Origin: Deltaproteobacteria bacterium UBA1386
Lineage (GTDB): Bacteria; Desulfobacterota; Syntrophorhabdia; Syntrophorhabdales; Syntrophorhabdaceae
Reading direction: 5' to 3'
Assembly: GCA_002305765.1 (NCBI GenBank)
Contig: DBQU01000042.1
Span: 1-57,084 of the forward strand
Length of the DNA: 57,084 nt
A model generated the notes under the pieces. The model was not told the DNA's origin, ran no database searches, and saw only the letters and a list, made by a program, of their open reading frames with translations. Positions within the stretch are counted from its first letter, which is position 1; every line of letters begins with the position of its first letter. The translations under genes were made by a program, and so were the position numbers. This document shows, piece after piece, positions 1 to 10,074 of the stretch.

Positions 1-36
1 GTGGGGAAGGAATGACGGCACGTGCAGTATGAGGAG

Positions 37-1166
<1,130 letters not shown>

Positions 1167-1170
<4 letters not shown>

Positions 1171-2321
1171 TCCCCTTCCCGTATCCTCTCGTACAGGGAA
1201 TAGGTGTGGTCCGTGTAGAGGAAACCCTTGGACCGGCACGCCTCGATCCCCTCGCAGGGGGCCTCGATGCCGGCCATCCTGAGGTCGTAGTCGACCATCG
1301 TCTTCGTGAGCTCGTCGAAGGTGACCCGGGGCTCCCAGCGAAGGCGCTCTTTCGCCTTCGATATGTCCGCCCGGAGGTGGTTCACCTCGGTGGGCCGGAA
1401 GTACCTCGGGTCGATCTCGATGACGGTGTCACCGGGTTTCAGGCAGGTTGAGGGGTGCCGTGCCAGGGAGGAGACGACCGCCTTCTCTTCGGCCCCCTCT
1501 CCCTTCCACTCGAGCCCTATCCCGGCGTAGGCGAAGGCCGTATCCACCATCTCCCTGACGGAGTGGCTCTCCCCGGTGCCCACGGCGTAGTCGTCGGGTT
1601 CGTCCTGCCGGAGCATGAGCCACATCATCTCCACGTACTCCGGTGCGAAGCCCCAGTCCCTCTTCGCGTCGATGTTCCCGAGGTAGAGCCTCTTCTGCTT
1701 CCCCGTGAGGATGTTCGCGAGGGCACGGGTGACCTTCCTCGTCACGAAGGTCTCCCCCCTGCGGGGCGACTCGTGGTTGAAGAGGATGCCGTTGCAGGCG
1801 AAGAGGTTGTAGCCCTCCCGGTAGTTCACCGTCATCCAGTAGGCGTAGAGCTTGGCGGCGGCGTAGGGGCTCCTGGGGCGGAAGGGGGTCGTCTCGCTCT
1901 GCGGGGGCGGGGAGGCGCCGAAGAGCTCCGAGGAGGAGGCCTGGTAGTAGCGTGTCCGTATCCCGCTCCTTCGTATCGCCTCGAGGAGGCGTGTCGTGCC
2001 GATGCCGGTGATGTCCCCCGTGAACTCCGGGGTGTCGAAGCTGACCCTGACATGGCTCTGGGCCCCGAGGTGGTAGATCTCGTCGGGTTTGACGTTGTAG
2101 ATGAGGTCCGTCAGCTGTCCCGCGTCGGAGAGGTCCCCGTAGTGGAGGAAGAACCGGGCGCCCGGGGAGTGGGGGTCCGTGTAGATGTGGTCTATCCTCC
2201 CCGTGTTGAAGGTGCTGGCCCTCCTGATCACCCCGTGGACCTCGTACCCCTTCGAGAGGAGGTACTCGGCGAGGTAGGAGCCGTCCTGTCCTGTGATGCC
2301 TGTGATGAGAGCTCGGGTCAT
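1167..2321 (-). CDS. gmd: GDP-mannose 4,6-dehydratase
   Basis: First committed step of GDP-L-fucose synthesis: GDP-D-mannose to GDP-4-keto-6-deoxy-D-mannose, with tightly bound NADP. The 384-aa protein opens with ITGITGQDGSYLAEYLL (Rossmann glycine motif), followed by GVIRRASTFNTGRIDHIY. It has the catalytic YxxxK as YAAAKLYAYW and the family strings LFNHESPRRGETFVTRK and NIDAKRDWGFAPEYVEMMW, at full family length. The start ATG at 2321 has GGGAG a few bases upstream. It is the promoter-proximal gene of a two-gene operon with fcl (4-nt overlap). Products of this pathway feed fucosyl- or related 6-deoxyhexosyl-transferases. Confidence 0.97.
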
Positions 2322-2381
2322 TGATTGGTCTCCCAGTTAGATTATTCCATGCGGCAGGCGGTGTCAACCCAATTGTTCCCG

Positions 2382-2404
2382 CCTGAAACCTGAAACCTGG
2401 AACC
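2382..2404. repeat. heptanucleotide repeat, copy 2 (intergenic)
   Basis: CCTGAAA, CCTGAAA, CCTGGAA, CC: three 7-bp units that are the reverse complement of the GTTYCNG unit at 381-411 and 9957-9987. It lies between gmd and the response-regulator gene. Confidence 0.75.
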
Positions 2405-2408
2405 ATCC

Positions 2409-3080
2409 TTACGCGTTCTCGAACTTGTACCCTACCGAGTAGACGGCGTGGATAAGATTGGCCTTCGGGTCGGCGGTCTGGAGTTTCCTTCTCAGCTTCT
2501 TGATGTGGCTGTCTATGGTGCGCTCGCTGACAACGCGCTCGTCGGGATAGATCCGGTCCATGAGCTGCTGGCGTCCGAATATGCGTCCCGGGTTCGCCGC
2601 GAGGAACTGAAGGAGTTTGAATTCGACGGCGGTGAGACCCAGGTCACGGCCGTTCAGGGTTGCCCGCCAGCGGTGTTCGTCGAGAGCAAGGCCGCTCGCC
2701 TCGAGTGTCTGGCCGCCCCGGGTCCTTCGCAGAACGGCCTTTACGCGCGCCACCACCTCCCGGGGACTGAAGGGTTTGCAGATATAGTCGTCGGCCCCGA
2801 TCTCGAGGCCCAGCAGGCGGTCGATCTCCTCTATCCGCGCCGTTACCATTATTATAGGTACCGCGGAGAATGTCCTGATATCGGCGCATATCTCCATCCC
2901 ATCCCGTCCCGGGAGCATGAGGTCGAGAAGGATGAGCTCGGGCCTGTGCTCGCGCACCCAGGGGACGACGTCCATGCCGTTTGCGAGGCAGTGGGGCTCG
3001 AAACTGGAGGCCCTGAGGTAATCGGCCAGAAGGCTCGCCAGTTTCGGTTCGTCCTCGACGACGAGGATGACCCTGTTCAT
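2409..3080 (-). CDS. OmpR-family response regulator, BaeR-like
   Basis: A 223-aa DNA-binding response regulator. The receiver domain (about residues 1-120) has the acidic pair in VVEDEP, the phospho-acceptor Asp53 in LLDLMLPG, MVTA and the Lys of CKPFSP. A winged-helix effector domain follows (about 130-220) with LTAVEFKLLQFLAANPGRIFG and the recognition-helix region SERTIDSHIKKLRRKL. It overlaps the upstream kinase gene by 4 nt (3077-3080) and so is translationally coupled to it. Closest family resemblance is to BaeR/RstA regulators of envelope stress. The divergent periplasmic-protein gene and the efflux operon that follows are its likely targets, by inference. Confidence 0.92.
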   Translation of the reverse strand: MNRVILVVEDEPKLASLLADYLRASSFEPHCLANGMDVVPWVREHRPELILLDLMLPGRDGMEICADIRTFSAVPIIMVTARIEEIDRLLGLEIGADDYICKPFSPREVVARVKAVLRRTRGGQTLEASGLALDEHRWRATLNGRDLGLTAVEFKLLQFLAANPGRIFGRQQLMDRIYPDERVVSERTIDSHIKKLRRKLQTADPKANLIHAVYSVGYKFENA

Positions 3081-4465
3081 GGACCCGTTTCCACAAGAGG
3101 CAGGGACACCCGCATCAACAGGCCCCCAAGTGGAGAAGGAGAGGCGGTTATGGTGCCTTCATGGGCTTCGACGATGTTCCTGCAGATTGTGAGGCCGAGT
3201 CCGGCGCCTCCCGATGCGCGGTTGCGGGAGGTTTCGACGCGATAGAGCCTGTCGAAGAGCCTGTCCATCTCACCGGCAGGCACCGCCGGGGCGGAATCCT
3301 CGAGATCCACGGTCATCGTGGCGCCGTCCTGCCGGACACGAACGACAAGCCTGCCTCCACTGTCGGTGTATTTCAGGGAGTTCCCGAGGAGGTTGGAGAA
3401 GAGCTGCTGAAGGCGTTCTCGGTCGGCAAAGACGTGCGCGGCAGCCTGCCTGCGGGGGATGTCCTTTTCGAGAGCTATGCCTTTGCGGTCGAACTCGACC
3501 TCGCAGGCATCGACGGAGTCGGCAAGTACCTCCACGAGGTCGACGCTCTCTTTGCGGTACGTCAGAGCGCCGAGATCGGACAGGGTCAGTTGATGAAGGT
3601 CATCGACGAGGCGGTGCAGCCTCATCACCTCGCTGTGAAGCGACCTGACGGCCTCGGGGGTGGTCTCGCGCACCCCCTCCATGAGGGCCTCTATCTCGCC
3701 GCGAAGCACAGCCAGGGGTGTCCTGAGTTCATGGGATATGTCGGCCACCCATTGCCGCCGGGCCTTCTCGTTCTTTTCGAGGGCGCCGGCCATGGCGTTG
3801 AAGGCATGCGCGAGCTGACCCAGTTCGTCCGAGGACGTTACGGGAACGCGTACCGCGTACCTTCCCGAGGCGAGCTCCCGGGTTGCCGCCGCGATGGTCC
3901 TCACGGGGCGTATAAGCCGCCTCGCGAGCGGAAGGGAAAAGACCACGACCACCAGAACGAGGCCGAGTACGGCCGCGATAAGGGCGGACTTCTGGTGCTG
4001 GAGGAACTGGACCTGAGGAGGGCTCAGGAACTGCCGGGGAGGAAGATGGCCCACGTATCCCACGGTCGACCCGCTGTGGATGATGGGTCTGTACTTTATC
4101 GTGTCCTCTTTCCCGGGGTGTCCGAAGAGTGGCCGCCGGTTGGCATCGAGAACGACAAGAGGGAGTCTGGGCGGATGCAGTTGTCCCTGCCGCCCCGAAG
4201 GGGCCGGTCCGTCATGTTCGTGGAGAGCCCGCGTCACCCAGTACGCCGGCTCGGCACGGAGGAAATCCCAGTTCCCGTGGCTGGCGTACGCCCTGGCGAG
4301 GTTCATGCTTACCGATTCCATGCCGGCCTGCGCCATCGTGTCGAGATACCGGAGAAAACCCCTGTTGATGCTCCAGTGCATGACAAGGAACATGCAGAGG
4401 ATCGCCGCGCACGTTGCGGCGAGGATGGAGAGGAAGAGCCGGTAGGTTATCCCGATCCGTATCAT
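3077..4465 (-). CDS. sensor histidine kinase, BaeS-like
   Basis: Inner-membrane sensor kinase of 462 aa. TM1 is at about 9-30, a periplasmic sensor loop of about 125 residues follows, TM2 is at about 161-181, and a HAMP domain begins near ARRLIRPVRTI. The H-box ADISHELRTPLAVL carries His245. The HATPase domain has an N-box LFSNLLGNSLKYTD and a G2-type box GGAGLGLTICRNIVEAHEG. It is the first gene of the kinase-regulator operon, with the regulator downstream, and is transcribed away from the Spy/CpxP-like gene at 4658. That layout resembles cpxRA-cpxP and zraSR-zraP. The signal is unknown. Confidence 0.92.
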   Translation of the reverse strand: MIRIGITYRLFLSILAATCAAILCMFLVMHWSINRGFLRYLDTMAQAGMESVSMNLARAYASHGNWDFLRAEPAYWVTRALHEHDGPAPSGRQGQLHPPRLPLVVLDANRRPLFGHPGKEDTIKYRPIIHSGSTVGYVGHLPPRQFLSPPQVQFLQHQKSALIAAVLGLVLVVVVFSLPLARRLIRPVRTIAAATRELASGRYAVRVPVTSSDELGQLAHAFNAMAGALEKNEKARRQWVADISHELRTPLAVLRGEIEALMEGVRETTPEAVRSLHSEVMRLHRLVDDLHQLTLSDLGALTYRKESVDLVEVLADSVDACEVEFDRKGIALEKDIPRRQAAAHVFADRERLQQLFSNLLGNSLKYTDSGGRLVVRVRQDGATMTVDLEDSAPAVPAGEMDRLFDRLYRVETSRNRASGGAGLGLTICRNIVEAHEGTITASPSPLGGLLMRVSLPLVETGP

Positions 4466-4657
4466 CGCGAATCCCTTGCGTTGTGTGCCATGCCATGTAT
4501 TCTACAACCACTCTCCCGAAATGGGGAGCCTTTTGACGCTTTCCGGCGAATATCCTTATTTCCTGCACAATTTTGCCACATTCTTCGGATATTCTTTGCC
4601 CATGAAACAAACCGGGGAGAGACGCGGGATACAGAAGATCGAATCAAGGAGGCAGAT
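4466..4657. promoter_or_regulatory. divergent control region between kinase and periplasmic-protein genes
   Basis: 192 bp without a gene, between two divergent units. It holds an inverted pair, GAATATCC at 4548-4555 and GGATATTC at 4587-4594. A weak plus-strand promoter candidate is TTGACG (4533-4538), 17 bp, TTATTT (4556-4561). The left arm lies in that spacer, a plausible place for a response-regulator site. The Shine-Dalgarno AAGGAGG for the next gene is at about 4646-4652. Confidence 0.4.
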
Positions 4658-5206
4658 ATGAAAAAGGTGTTCGTTGGCTTGACAATAGGTGTGCTCCTCA
4701 CGGTCCTCACCGTGTGCCATGCAGCCGCGCAGGGTCCGGGTCCGGGCCACCCGGGCACGGGAATGGACATGGACCATCCCCTCTGGCTCGACCTGCCTCA
4801 TCTCACCATCGACAGGAATCGCATGGACGCGATACGCGAGATAGAGATGAGGACCGTGAAGGAGGGTATCAGGAAGAGGGCGGAACTCCAGGTGGCATCG
4901 ATCGATCTCAGAGAGCTTCTAGGTGAGGACCCTGTGGACCTAAAAGTGGTCGAAGCGAAGTTGAAACAGATAGCGGCCCTCAAAATGGACCTGCAGTTTG
5001 CCCGGATCAAGGCGATCGAGGAGATAAAGGGGAAACTGACGAGCGAGGAAAGGAAGAAACTGAGGGAGTTCCTCGAGACGGCCCATATGAGGTCTCTGCC
5101 TCCCCGCGACAGGATGATTGGGCCCGCGCCATGCGATCAACCTCAGCCGCCAAGGAGCCCTGTGGACGGGAAGAGTGTTCCACGGAAAAAGGAAAAGGTG
5201 CGGTGA
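4658..5206 (+). CDS. periplasmic Spy/CpxP-like helical protein
   Basis: A 182-aa exported protein. The ATG at 4658 is set by AAGGAGG just upstream and by a clear signal peptide (lysines at 2-3, hydrophobic core to about 20, cleavage likely after HAAA). The same frame is open far upstream, but that part only mirrors the kinase gene. After a Gly/Pro/Met/His-rich stretch (about 25-45) the rest is mostly charged helix: MDAIREIEMRTVKEG, KLKQIAALKMDLQFARIKA, LTSEERKKLREFLE. The last phrase resembles the LTxEQ segment of Spy/CpxP/ZraP proteins. These are periplasmic chaperones or feedback inhibitors of their two-component systems. The His/Met-rich N-terminus could bind metal. Family assignment rests on architecture and context. 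Confidence 0.72.
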   Translation: MKKVFVGLTIGVLLTVLTVCHAAAQGPGPGHPGTGMDMDHPLWLDLPHLTIDRNRMDAIREIEMRTVKEGIRKRAELQVASIDLRELLGEDPVDLKVVEAKLKQIAALKMDLQFARIKAIEEIKGKLTSEERKKLREFLETAHMRSLPPRDRMIGPAPCDQPQPPRSPVDGKSVPRKKEKVR

Positions 5207-5244
5207 GGGGCGTTTTCAAGTATACTTAAAGGCAAATCCGGCCG

Positions 5245-6741
5245 ATGAAGATCAACTCCCAGCATATTCCCGCCCTGTACCTCACGGCGGTTCTTCCGAT
5301 CACACTTCTTGGATTGCTCCTTCTCGGCGGCTGCGCGAGCGTCGGGCCTGATTATGTCAGGCCCGACGTCAGTGTGTCCGATCAGTGGCACACGGCACTC
5401 AAAGGCGGCCTCAAACCCGCCGCCGCGGATCCGGGGGTCCTGGCCGCCTGGTGGACCACTCTTAATGACGAAGCCCTTTCCGGTCTCATCGAACGGGCGG
5501 TGGCAGGGAACCTGAACCTGAAAATGGCGAAGGCCCGAGTCAGGCAGGCCCGTGCGAGCCGCCGCGTGGCGGTTGCCGAATTCTTTCCCTCCGTGGATTC
5601 CTCCGCCTCCGGCAAACGCGTTTACAGCAGCGCCGATACCGTTGCCGACAGGGTGAATGACCTCTACACCGCGGGCTTCGACGCCTCCTGGGAGATCGAC
5701 ATTTTCGGCGGTGTGCGTCGTTCCGTGGAGGCCGCCGGGGCGGACCTCGACGCGGCCCGGGAAGACTTGCGGGATGTTCTTGTATCTCTCCTGGGAGAAG
5801 TGGCCATGAATTACATCGATGTGCGTTCCTACCAGGCGAGGATCGAAGCCGCCGAGGGGAACGTCGCAAAGCAGGCGGAGAGCTACCAGTTGACATTATG
5901 GCGCCAGCAGGCAGGGGTTGGCGACGAGCTTGCGGTTCAGGAGGCCCTTTCCAACCTCGAGAGTACGCGATCGCAGGTGCCGGACCTTCGGTCAGGACTG
6001 GAGGCGGCGCTCAACAGGATCGCGGTGCTGCTGGGTGAACAACCGGGAAAAGTCCACAAGGAGCTGGAGAAGCCGGGATCCATTCCCGCCCCTCCTATCG
6101 ACGTGGCCGTGGGCGTGCCGGCGGACATGCTGCGGCGGCGGCCGGACGTCAGACGCACGGAGCGCGAACTCGCCGCGCAGACGGCGAGGGTGGGGGTGGC
6201 AACAGCGGAACTGTACCCGAAGTTCACACTTACGGGATCCATAGGGATCGAAGCCCTTTCGGTCAACAGGCTTGTTTCCACGCCTACCCGGTCATACAGT
6301 TTCGGTCCCTCGATGAGCTGGCCTATCTTCAAGGGCGGCGCGATACGGGCCAAGATCGAGGTCCAGTCGGCCCTGCAGGAAGAGGCCCTTGTGGAGTACG
6401 AGAAGACGGTCCTCAGCGCGCTGGAAGAGGTGGAGAATGTCCTGACCGCCTATGCCGAGGAGCAAAACAAGATGGAGTCCCTGCGCCTTGCCGAAAGAGC
6501 GGCGAATAGATCCGCCGAGGTTGCTCTTCTCAAATACGAGGCCGGACTGAGCGATTTCCTCACCGTCCTTGTGGCCCAGCGTTCCCTGCTGTCCGCCCAG
6601 GACCAGCTCGCGAAGAGCAGGGGAGTGGTGACATCGAACCTGATAAAACTTTACAAGGCCCTCGGAGGGGGGTGGGAATCAATGGCATCACGTGAGGAAG
6701 AGAAGACAGATACAAGGAAGACACATGAAAATGAAGATTGA
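5245..6741 (+). CDS. outer-membrane efflux lipoprotein, NodT/OprM family
   Basis: TolC-type channel of 498 aa that lets tripartite pumps export across the outer membrane. It has a lipoprotein signal with lipobox LLGGC (Cys30), followed by ASVGPDYVRPDV, the hallmark start of NodT/OprM proteins. Two coiled-coil/beta repeats follow; examples are NLNLKMAKARVRQARASRR and DMLRRRPDVRRTERELAAQTARVGVA. The second is a near-diagnostic family string. Only 38 bp separate it from the periplasmic-protein gene. Its 3' end overlaps the adaptor gene by 17 nt, so the tripartite system is one operon. Confidence 0.95.
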   Translation: MKINSQHIPALYLTAVLPITLLGLLLLGGCASVGPDYVRPDVSVSDQWHTALKGGLKPAAADPGVLAAWWTTLNDEALSGLIERAVAGNLNLKMAKARVRQARASRRVAVAEFFPSVDSSASGKRVYSSADTVADRVNDLYTAGFDASWEIDIFGGVRRSVEAAGADLDAAREDLRDVLVSLLGEVAMNYIDVRSYQARIEAAEGNVAKQAESYQLTLWRQQAGVGDELAVQEALSNLESTRSQVPDLRSGLEAALNRIAVLLGEQPGKVHKELEKPGSIPAPPIDVAVGVPADMLRRRPDVRRTERELAAQTARVGVATAELYPKFTLTGSIGIEALSVNRLVSTPTRSYSFGPSMSWPIFKGGAIRAKIEVQSALQEEALVEYEKTVLSALEEVENVLTAYAEEQNKMESLRLAERAANRSAEVALLKYEAGLSDFLTVLVAQRSLLSAQDQLAKSRGVVTSNLIKLYKALGGGWESMASREEEKTDTRKTHENED

Positions 6742-8011
6742 TCCGAAGTCAGTCGCGGCAAAGGTCCTGGGAACAGGCCCTCTGGCGGGTTCGGGACGGT
6801 TCAGGCGCTATCTTCTGCCGGGTTGTCTGGTTGTTGCCGCAATAGTCGTCGTGCTTGTGGTTCTGGGGGTACGAGGGAAATCAAAGGCGGTTGAGTACAA
6901 GACGGAACAGGTCAGGCGCGGAGACCTTGTTGTCGTCGTGACCGCCACGGGAACCCTGCAGCCGACGAACAAGGTTGACGTGGGCAGCGAGCTTTCGGGG
7001 ACCATCAAGACCGTTGAGGCGGATTACAACAGCAAGGTCAAGGCGGGCCAGGTCCTGGCGAGGCTTGACACCACGAAACTACAGGCGACTATCGCCCAAT
7101 CCAGGGCGGCGCTGGAAGCGGCAAGGGCAAAGGAGCAGCAGGCCCGGGCAACGGTCACGGAGACGCAGTCAAAGCTGACGCAGTTCCAGAAGGTCTGGGA
7201 TCTAAGCGGCGGCAAGGTTCCTTCACAGACCGAGATGGACGCGGCGAAGGCCGCCTTCGAACGGGCAAAGGCGGACGCGGCGAACTACAAGGCTTCCGTG
7301 TCACAGGCTGAGGCTGCTCTCAATGCGCACCTGACGGATCTGTCGAAATCCGTCATCAAATCACCCATCAACGGCATTGTCCTTGCGCGGAGCATTGAAC
7401 CGGGGCAGACCGTGGCGGCGTCTTTCACTGCCCCCGTGCTCTTCACCCTTGCCGAGGACCTGACAAAGATGGAACTCCATGTGAATGTGGACGAGGCCGA
7501 CATAGGCAAGGTGCAGGAAGGGCAAAAGGCCACGTTCAACGTCGATGCCTATCCGGACCGTGCCTTTGAAGCCGAGATTACTCAGGCCCGGTACGGTTCG
7601 TCGACAACGTCGGGGGTCGTGACGTACGAAACGGTGCTGAGGGTCAGTAATCCCGACCTGTCCCTGCGCCCGGGCATGACCGCCACTGCGGACATCACCG
7701 TCAGGAAACTGGAGAACGTCGTCCTCGTGCCCAGCGCCGCGCTGCGCTTCTCGCCCCCCGTTCAGCAGGAGAAGAAGGCATCAGGAGGAGTCGTTGGCGC
7801 GCTGCTTCCCCGGCCCCCGAGACAGGGGGCACAGCCGCGTGAAGAGAGAGGCAAAAAACAGCAGAAGCGGGTATGGACCCTGAGCAAGGGCCAACTGGCC
7901 TCCGTTTCCATCACCATCGGCGCACAGAATGGCGGTGTGACGGAGGTGACGAGCGGGAACCTTCAGCCCGGCACGGAGGTTGTCACCGATACGATCACGG
8001 GGACAAAGTGA
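6725..8011 (+). CDS. macA: periplasmic adaptor of a MacAB-type efflux pump
   Basis: HlyD/MacA-type membrane-fusion protein of 428 aa joining the inner-membrane MacB transporter to the outer-membrane channel. One N-terminal TM (about 29-49) anchors it. A split lipoyl domain is seen in TATGTLQPTNKVDVGSELSG and KSVIKSPINGIVLARSIEPG, flanking a helical hairpin rich in Ala, Gln and Lys (about 115-205). A beta-barrel and membrane-proximal domain follow. A basic low-complexity insert (PRPPRQGAQPREERGKKQQ) lies at about residues 365-385. I chose ATG 6725 (GGAAG upstream) over an in-frame ATG at 6692, which would overlap the channel gene further. Confidence 0.92.
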   Translation: MKMKIDPKSVAAKVLGTGPLAGSGRFRRYLLPGCLVVAAIVVVLVVLGVRGKSKAVEYKTEQVRRGDLVVVVTATGTLQPTNKVDVGSELSGTIKTVEADYNSKVKAGQVLARLDTTKLQATIAQSRAALEAARAKEQQARATVTETQSKLTQFQKVWDLSGGKVPSQTEMDAAKAAFERAKADAANYKASVSQAEAALNAHLTDLSKSVIKSPINGIVLARSIEPGQTVAASFTAPVLFTLAEDLTKMELHVNVDEADIGKVQEGQKATFNVDAYPDRAFEAEITQARYGSSTTSGVVTYETVLRVSNPDLSLRPGMTATADITVRKLENVVLVPSAALRFSPPVQQEKKASGGVVGALLPRPPRQGAQPREERGKKQQKRVWTLSKGQLASVSITIGAQNGGVTEVTSGNLQPGTEVVTDTITGTK

Positions 8012-8745
8012 TGACGGAAGAGGCACATCTTCACGACAGCGAACATGCAGGCCATCTGATCGAGTTCAGAGGGGTGACAAAGATATACGGAAAGGGGAAC
8101 GCCATGGTCGAGGCCCTCAGGGGTATTGACCTTTCCATCGATGAAGGCGAGTTCGTGGCGGTGATGGGACCCAGCGGATCGGGCAAATCGACGTGCATGA
8201 ACATCCTCGGTTGTCTCGACATGCCGACGGAGGGTACGTACCTGTTCAGGGACGTGGACGTGGGGGCTCTGGACCGGAACCAGAGGGCACTTTTGCGCCG
8301 TCATTACCAGGGGTTCATATTCCAGGGCTACAATCTCCTGAGCCGGACCTCGGCGCTGGAGAACGTGGAGCTTCCCCTCCTGTATCGCGGCACGGGTGCC
8401 CGGGAGCGCCACAGACTGGCCATGGAGGCGCTGGGAACGGTCGGCCTCACGGGGTGGGAACACCACACACCGGCGGAGCTTTCAGGGGGCCAGCAGCAGC
8501 GTGTCGCGATTGCCCGTGCCATCGTCACCGGTCCCGCGGTGCTCCTGGCGGACGAGCCGACGGGTAACCTCGATTCGGCCCGCAGCAGGGAAATAATGGA
8601 TGTGCTCACCGCCTTGAACAGGGACGAAGGGATCACGGTGGTAATGATCACCCATGAACCGGATATGGCGGTCTACGCGAAACGGCAGGTCCATTTCCGG
8701 GACGGCATGATCGTGGTCGATGAGCACAACGGAGGTAAGGCCTGA
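8011..8745 (+). CDS. macB: ABC transporter ATPase of MacB type
   Basis: Nucleotide-binding subunit of 244 aa. Walker A is MGPSGSGKST, the Q-loop is in FIFQGYNLL, the signature is LSGGQQQRVAIARAI, Walker B is VLLADEPTGNLD and the switch His is in MITHE. It is a LolD/MacB-N-type domain; here ATPase and permease are separate genes rather than fused as in E. coli MacB. The start ATG overlaps the macA stop (TGATG at 8009-8013), and the stop overlaps the permease start in the same way, indicating coupled translation. Confidence 0.94.
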   Translation: MTEEAHLHDSEHAGHLIEFRGVTKIYGKGNAMVEALRGIDLSIDEGEFVAVMGPSGSGKSTCMNILGCLDMPTEGTYLFRDVDVGALDRNQRALLRRHYQGFIFQGYNLLSRTSALENVELPLLYRGTGARERHRLAMEALGTVGLTGWEHHTPAELSGGQQQRVAIARAIVTGPAVLLADEPTGNLDSARSREIMDVLTALNRDEGITVVMITHEPDMAVYAKRQVHFRDGMIVVDEHNGGKA

Positions 8746-9950
8746 TGCTCTGGAACACGATCCTGCTGGCCTTGAGGGAGATCAGGCGAAACGTCATGCG
8801 TTCCTTTTTGACAGTGCTGGGTATCGTCATCGGCGTCGGGGCGGTCATCACCATGGTGACGATCGGCGGCGGCGCGACCCTCCAGGTCCAGCAGCAGATC
8901 GCGAGCATGGGGAGCAACATGCTCATGGTGAGCCCGGGGAAGAGGCTCGGGCCGGGCCAGTCATCGGGCAATGTGCCTTTCAAGGAGGCCGATGTGGAGG
9001 CCATCATGCGGGAGGTGAGTTCCATCGCCGCCGTGGCGCCTGTTTCATCACAATCGGTCCAGGCGATACTGGGGAATCAGAATTGGGCGACCCAGGTGAC
9101 GGGGAGCGACAACAATTACTTCTATATAACGAAAAGGTCCGTCGCGACGGGCAGGCAGTTCAGCGAGAGCGAGCTGCGCTCGGGCGCCGCGGTCTGTGTC
9201 GTCGGAGAGACGGTGCGCAAGAAGCTTTTCGGCGGCCAGGACGCGCTGGGTGAGAAACTCCGTCTCCAGAAACTTTCCTGTGAGGTGATCGGCATCCTGG
9301 CGGAGAAGGGCCAGAGCACGATGGGGCAGGACCAGGACGATGTCGTGGTGATCCCCATTCGGACCCTCCAGCGGCGGATCACCGGAAATCAGGAAATAGG
9401 CCTCATCCAGGTCTCCGTGCAGGACGGGGCATCGACGGACAAGGCGCGGCAGGACATTTCAAAACTTATGCGCGAAAGGCGGCATCTCGCCCCGAGCGAT
9501 GACGACAACTTCAACGTCATGGACATGAAGGAGATCGCAAAGATGCTCACAAGCACCACTGAACTTCTGACGGCACTCCTCAGCGCCGTCGCGGCGGTGA
9601 GCCTCCTCGTCGGCGGCATAGGGATCATGAACATCATGCTCGTGTCCGTCACGGAGAGGACCCGGGAGATCGGCGTCCGCCTCGCCATCGGCGCCCTTGA
9701 ACGCGAGGTCCTCACACAGTTCCTGGTGGAGGCCGTGGTGCTCTCCTCTCTGGGAGGCATCATAGGGATAATTCTGGCGCTTATCGCGTCGGTTTGGTTG
9801 GGTAGTGTCCTGCGCGTTCCCTTCGTTTTCAACGCCCCCATCATATTCGTATCCTTCCTCTTCTCGGCGGCGGTTGGTATGATCTTCGGTTACTTCCCCG
9901 CCCTCAAGGCGGCCCGCCTCGACCCCATCGAGGCCCTGAGGCACGAATGA
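8745..9950 (+). CDS. MacB-type ABC transporter permease
   Basis: A 401-aa FtsX/MacB-type permease. TM1 is at about 20-42 after an amphipathic start (LALREIRRNVMRSFLTVLGIVIGVGAVITM). A large periplasmic MacB_PCD domain follows (about 45-270), then three C-terminal TMs with the conserved GGIGIMNIMLVSVTERTREIGVR. The end, FPALKAARLDPIEALRHE, is the usual one for this family. With the ATPase, MacA and the TolC-like lipoprotein it forms a complete tripartite pump, likely for an amphipathic peptide, macrolide-like compound or siderophore. The heptanucleotide repeat at 9957 starts 7 bp after the stop. Confidence 0.95.
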   Translation: MLWNTILLALREIRRNVMRSFLTVLGIVIGVGAVITMVTIGGGATLQVQQQIASMGSNMLMVSPGKRLGPGQSSGNVPFKEADVEAIMREVSSIAAVAPVSSQSVQAILGNQNWATQVTGSDNNYFYITKRSVATGRQFSESELRSGAAVCVVGETVRKKLFGGQDALGEKLRLQKLSCEVIGILAEKGQSTMGQDQDDVVVIPIRTLQRRITGNQEIGLIQVSVQDGASTDKARQDISKLMRERRHLAPSDDDNFNVMDMKEIAKMLTSTTELLTALLSAVAAVSLLVGGIGIMNIMLVSVTERTREIGVRLAIGALEREVLTQFLVEAVVLSSLGGIIGIILALIASVWLGSVLRVPFVFNAPIIFVSFLFSAAVGMIFGYFPALKAARLDPIEALRHE

Positions 9951-9956
9951 GAGACA

Positions 9957-9987
9957 GTTTCAGGTTTCATGTTTCAAGTCTCAGGTT
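9957..9987. repeat. heptanucleotide repeat, copy 3
   Basis: GTTTCAG, GTTTCAT, GTTTCAA, GTCTCAG, GTT: four 7-bp units of the GTTYCNG family also seen at 381-411 and 2382-2404. It lies immediately after the macAB operon and before the toxin-antitoxin-like module. Confidence 0.75.
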
Positions 9988-10026
9988 ATCCCTTACGGTT
10001 TGTTCGAACTCTTTGCAGAAGAATAA

Positions 10027-10068
10027 TTGTAGTAAATACAACTACAGTTGTAGTAAAATTCGCTACAG
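10027..10068 (+). promoter_or_regulatory. tandem 21-bp repeat, likely operator of the MNT/HEPN pair
   Basis: Two direct repeats at exact 21-bp spacing, 10027-10047 and 10048-10068. Each starts TTGTAGTAAA and ends CTACAG. Within each unit TGTAG(T) and (A)CTACA form an inverted repeat, and across the junction ACTACA-GT-TGTAGT is another palindrome. The array abuts the start codon of a gene whose product has a winged-helix N-terminus, so autoregulation is a natural inference. Confidence 0.65.
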
Positions 10069-10074
10069 TTGATT

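Noticed and set aside
3161..4657. Long upstream extension of the Spy/CpxP-like frame (to 3161)
   Set aside because: The extension lies opposite the histidine kinase and is motif-free; the signal peptide and ribosome site at 4646-4660 define the real start.
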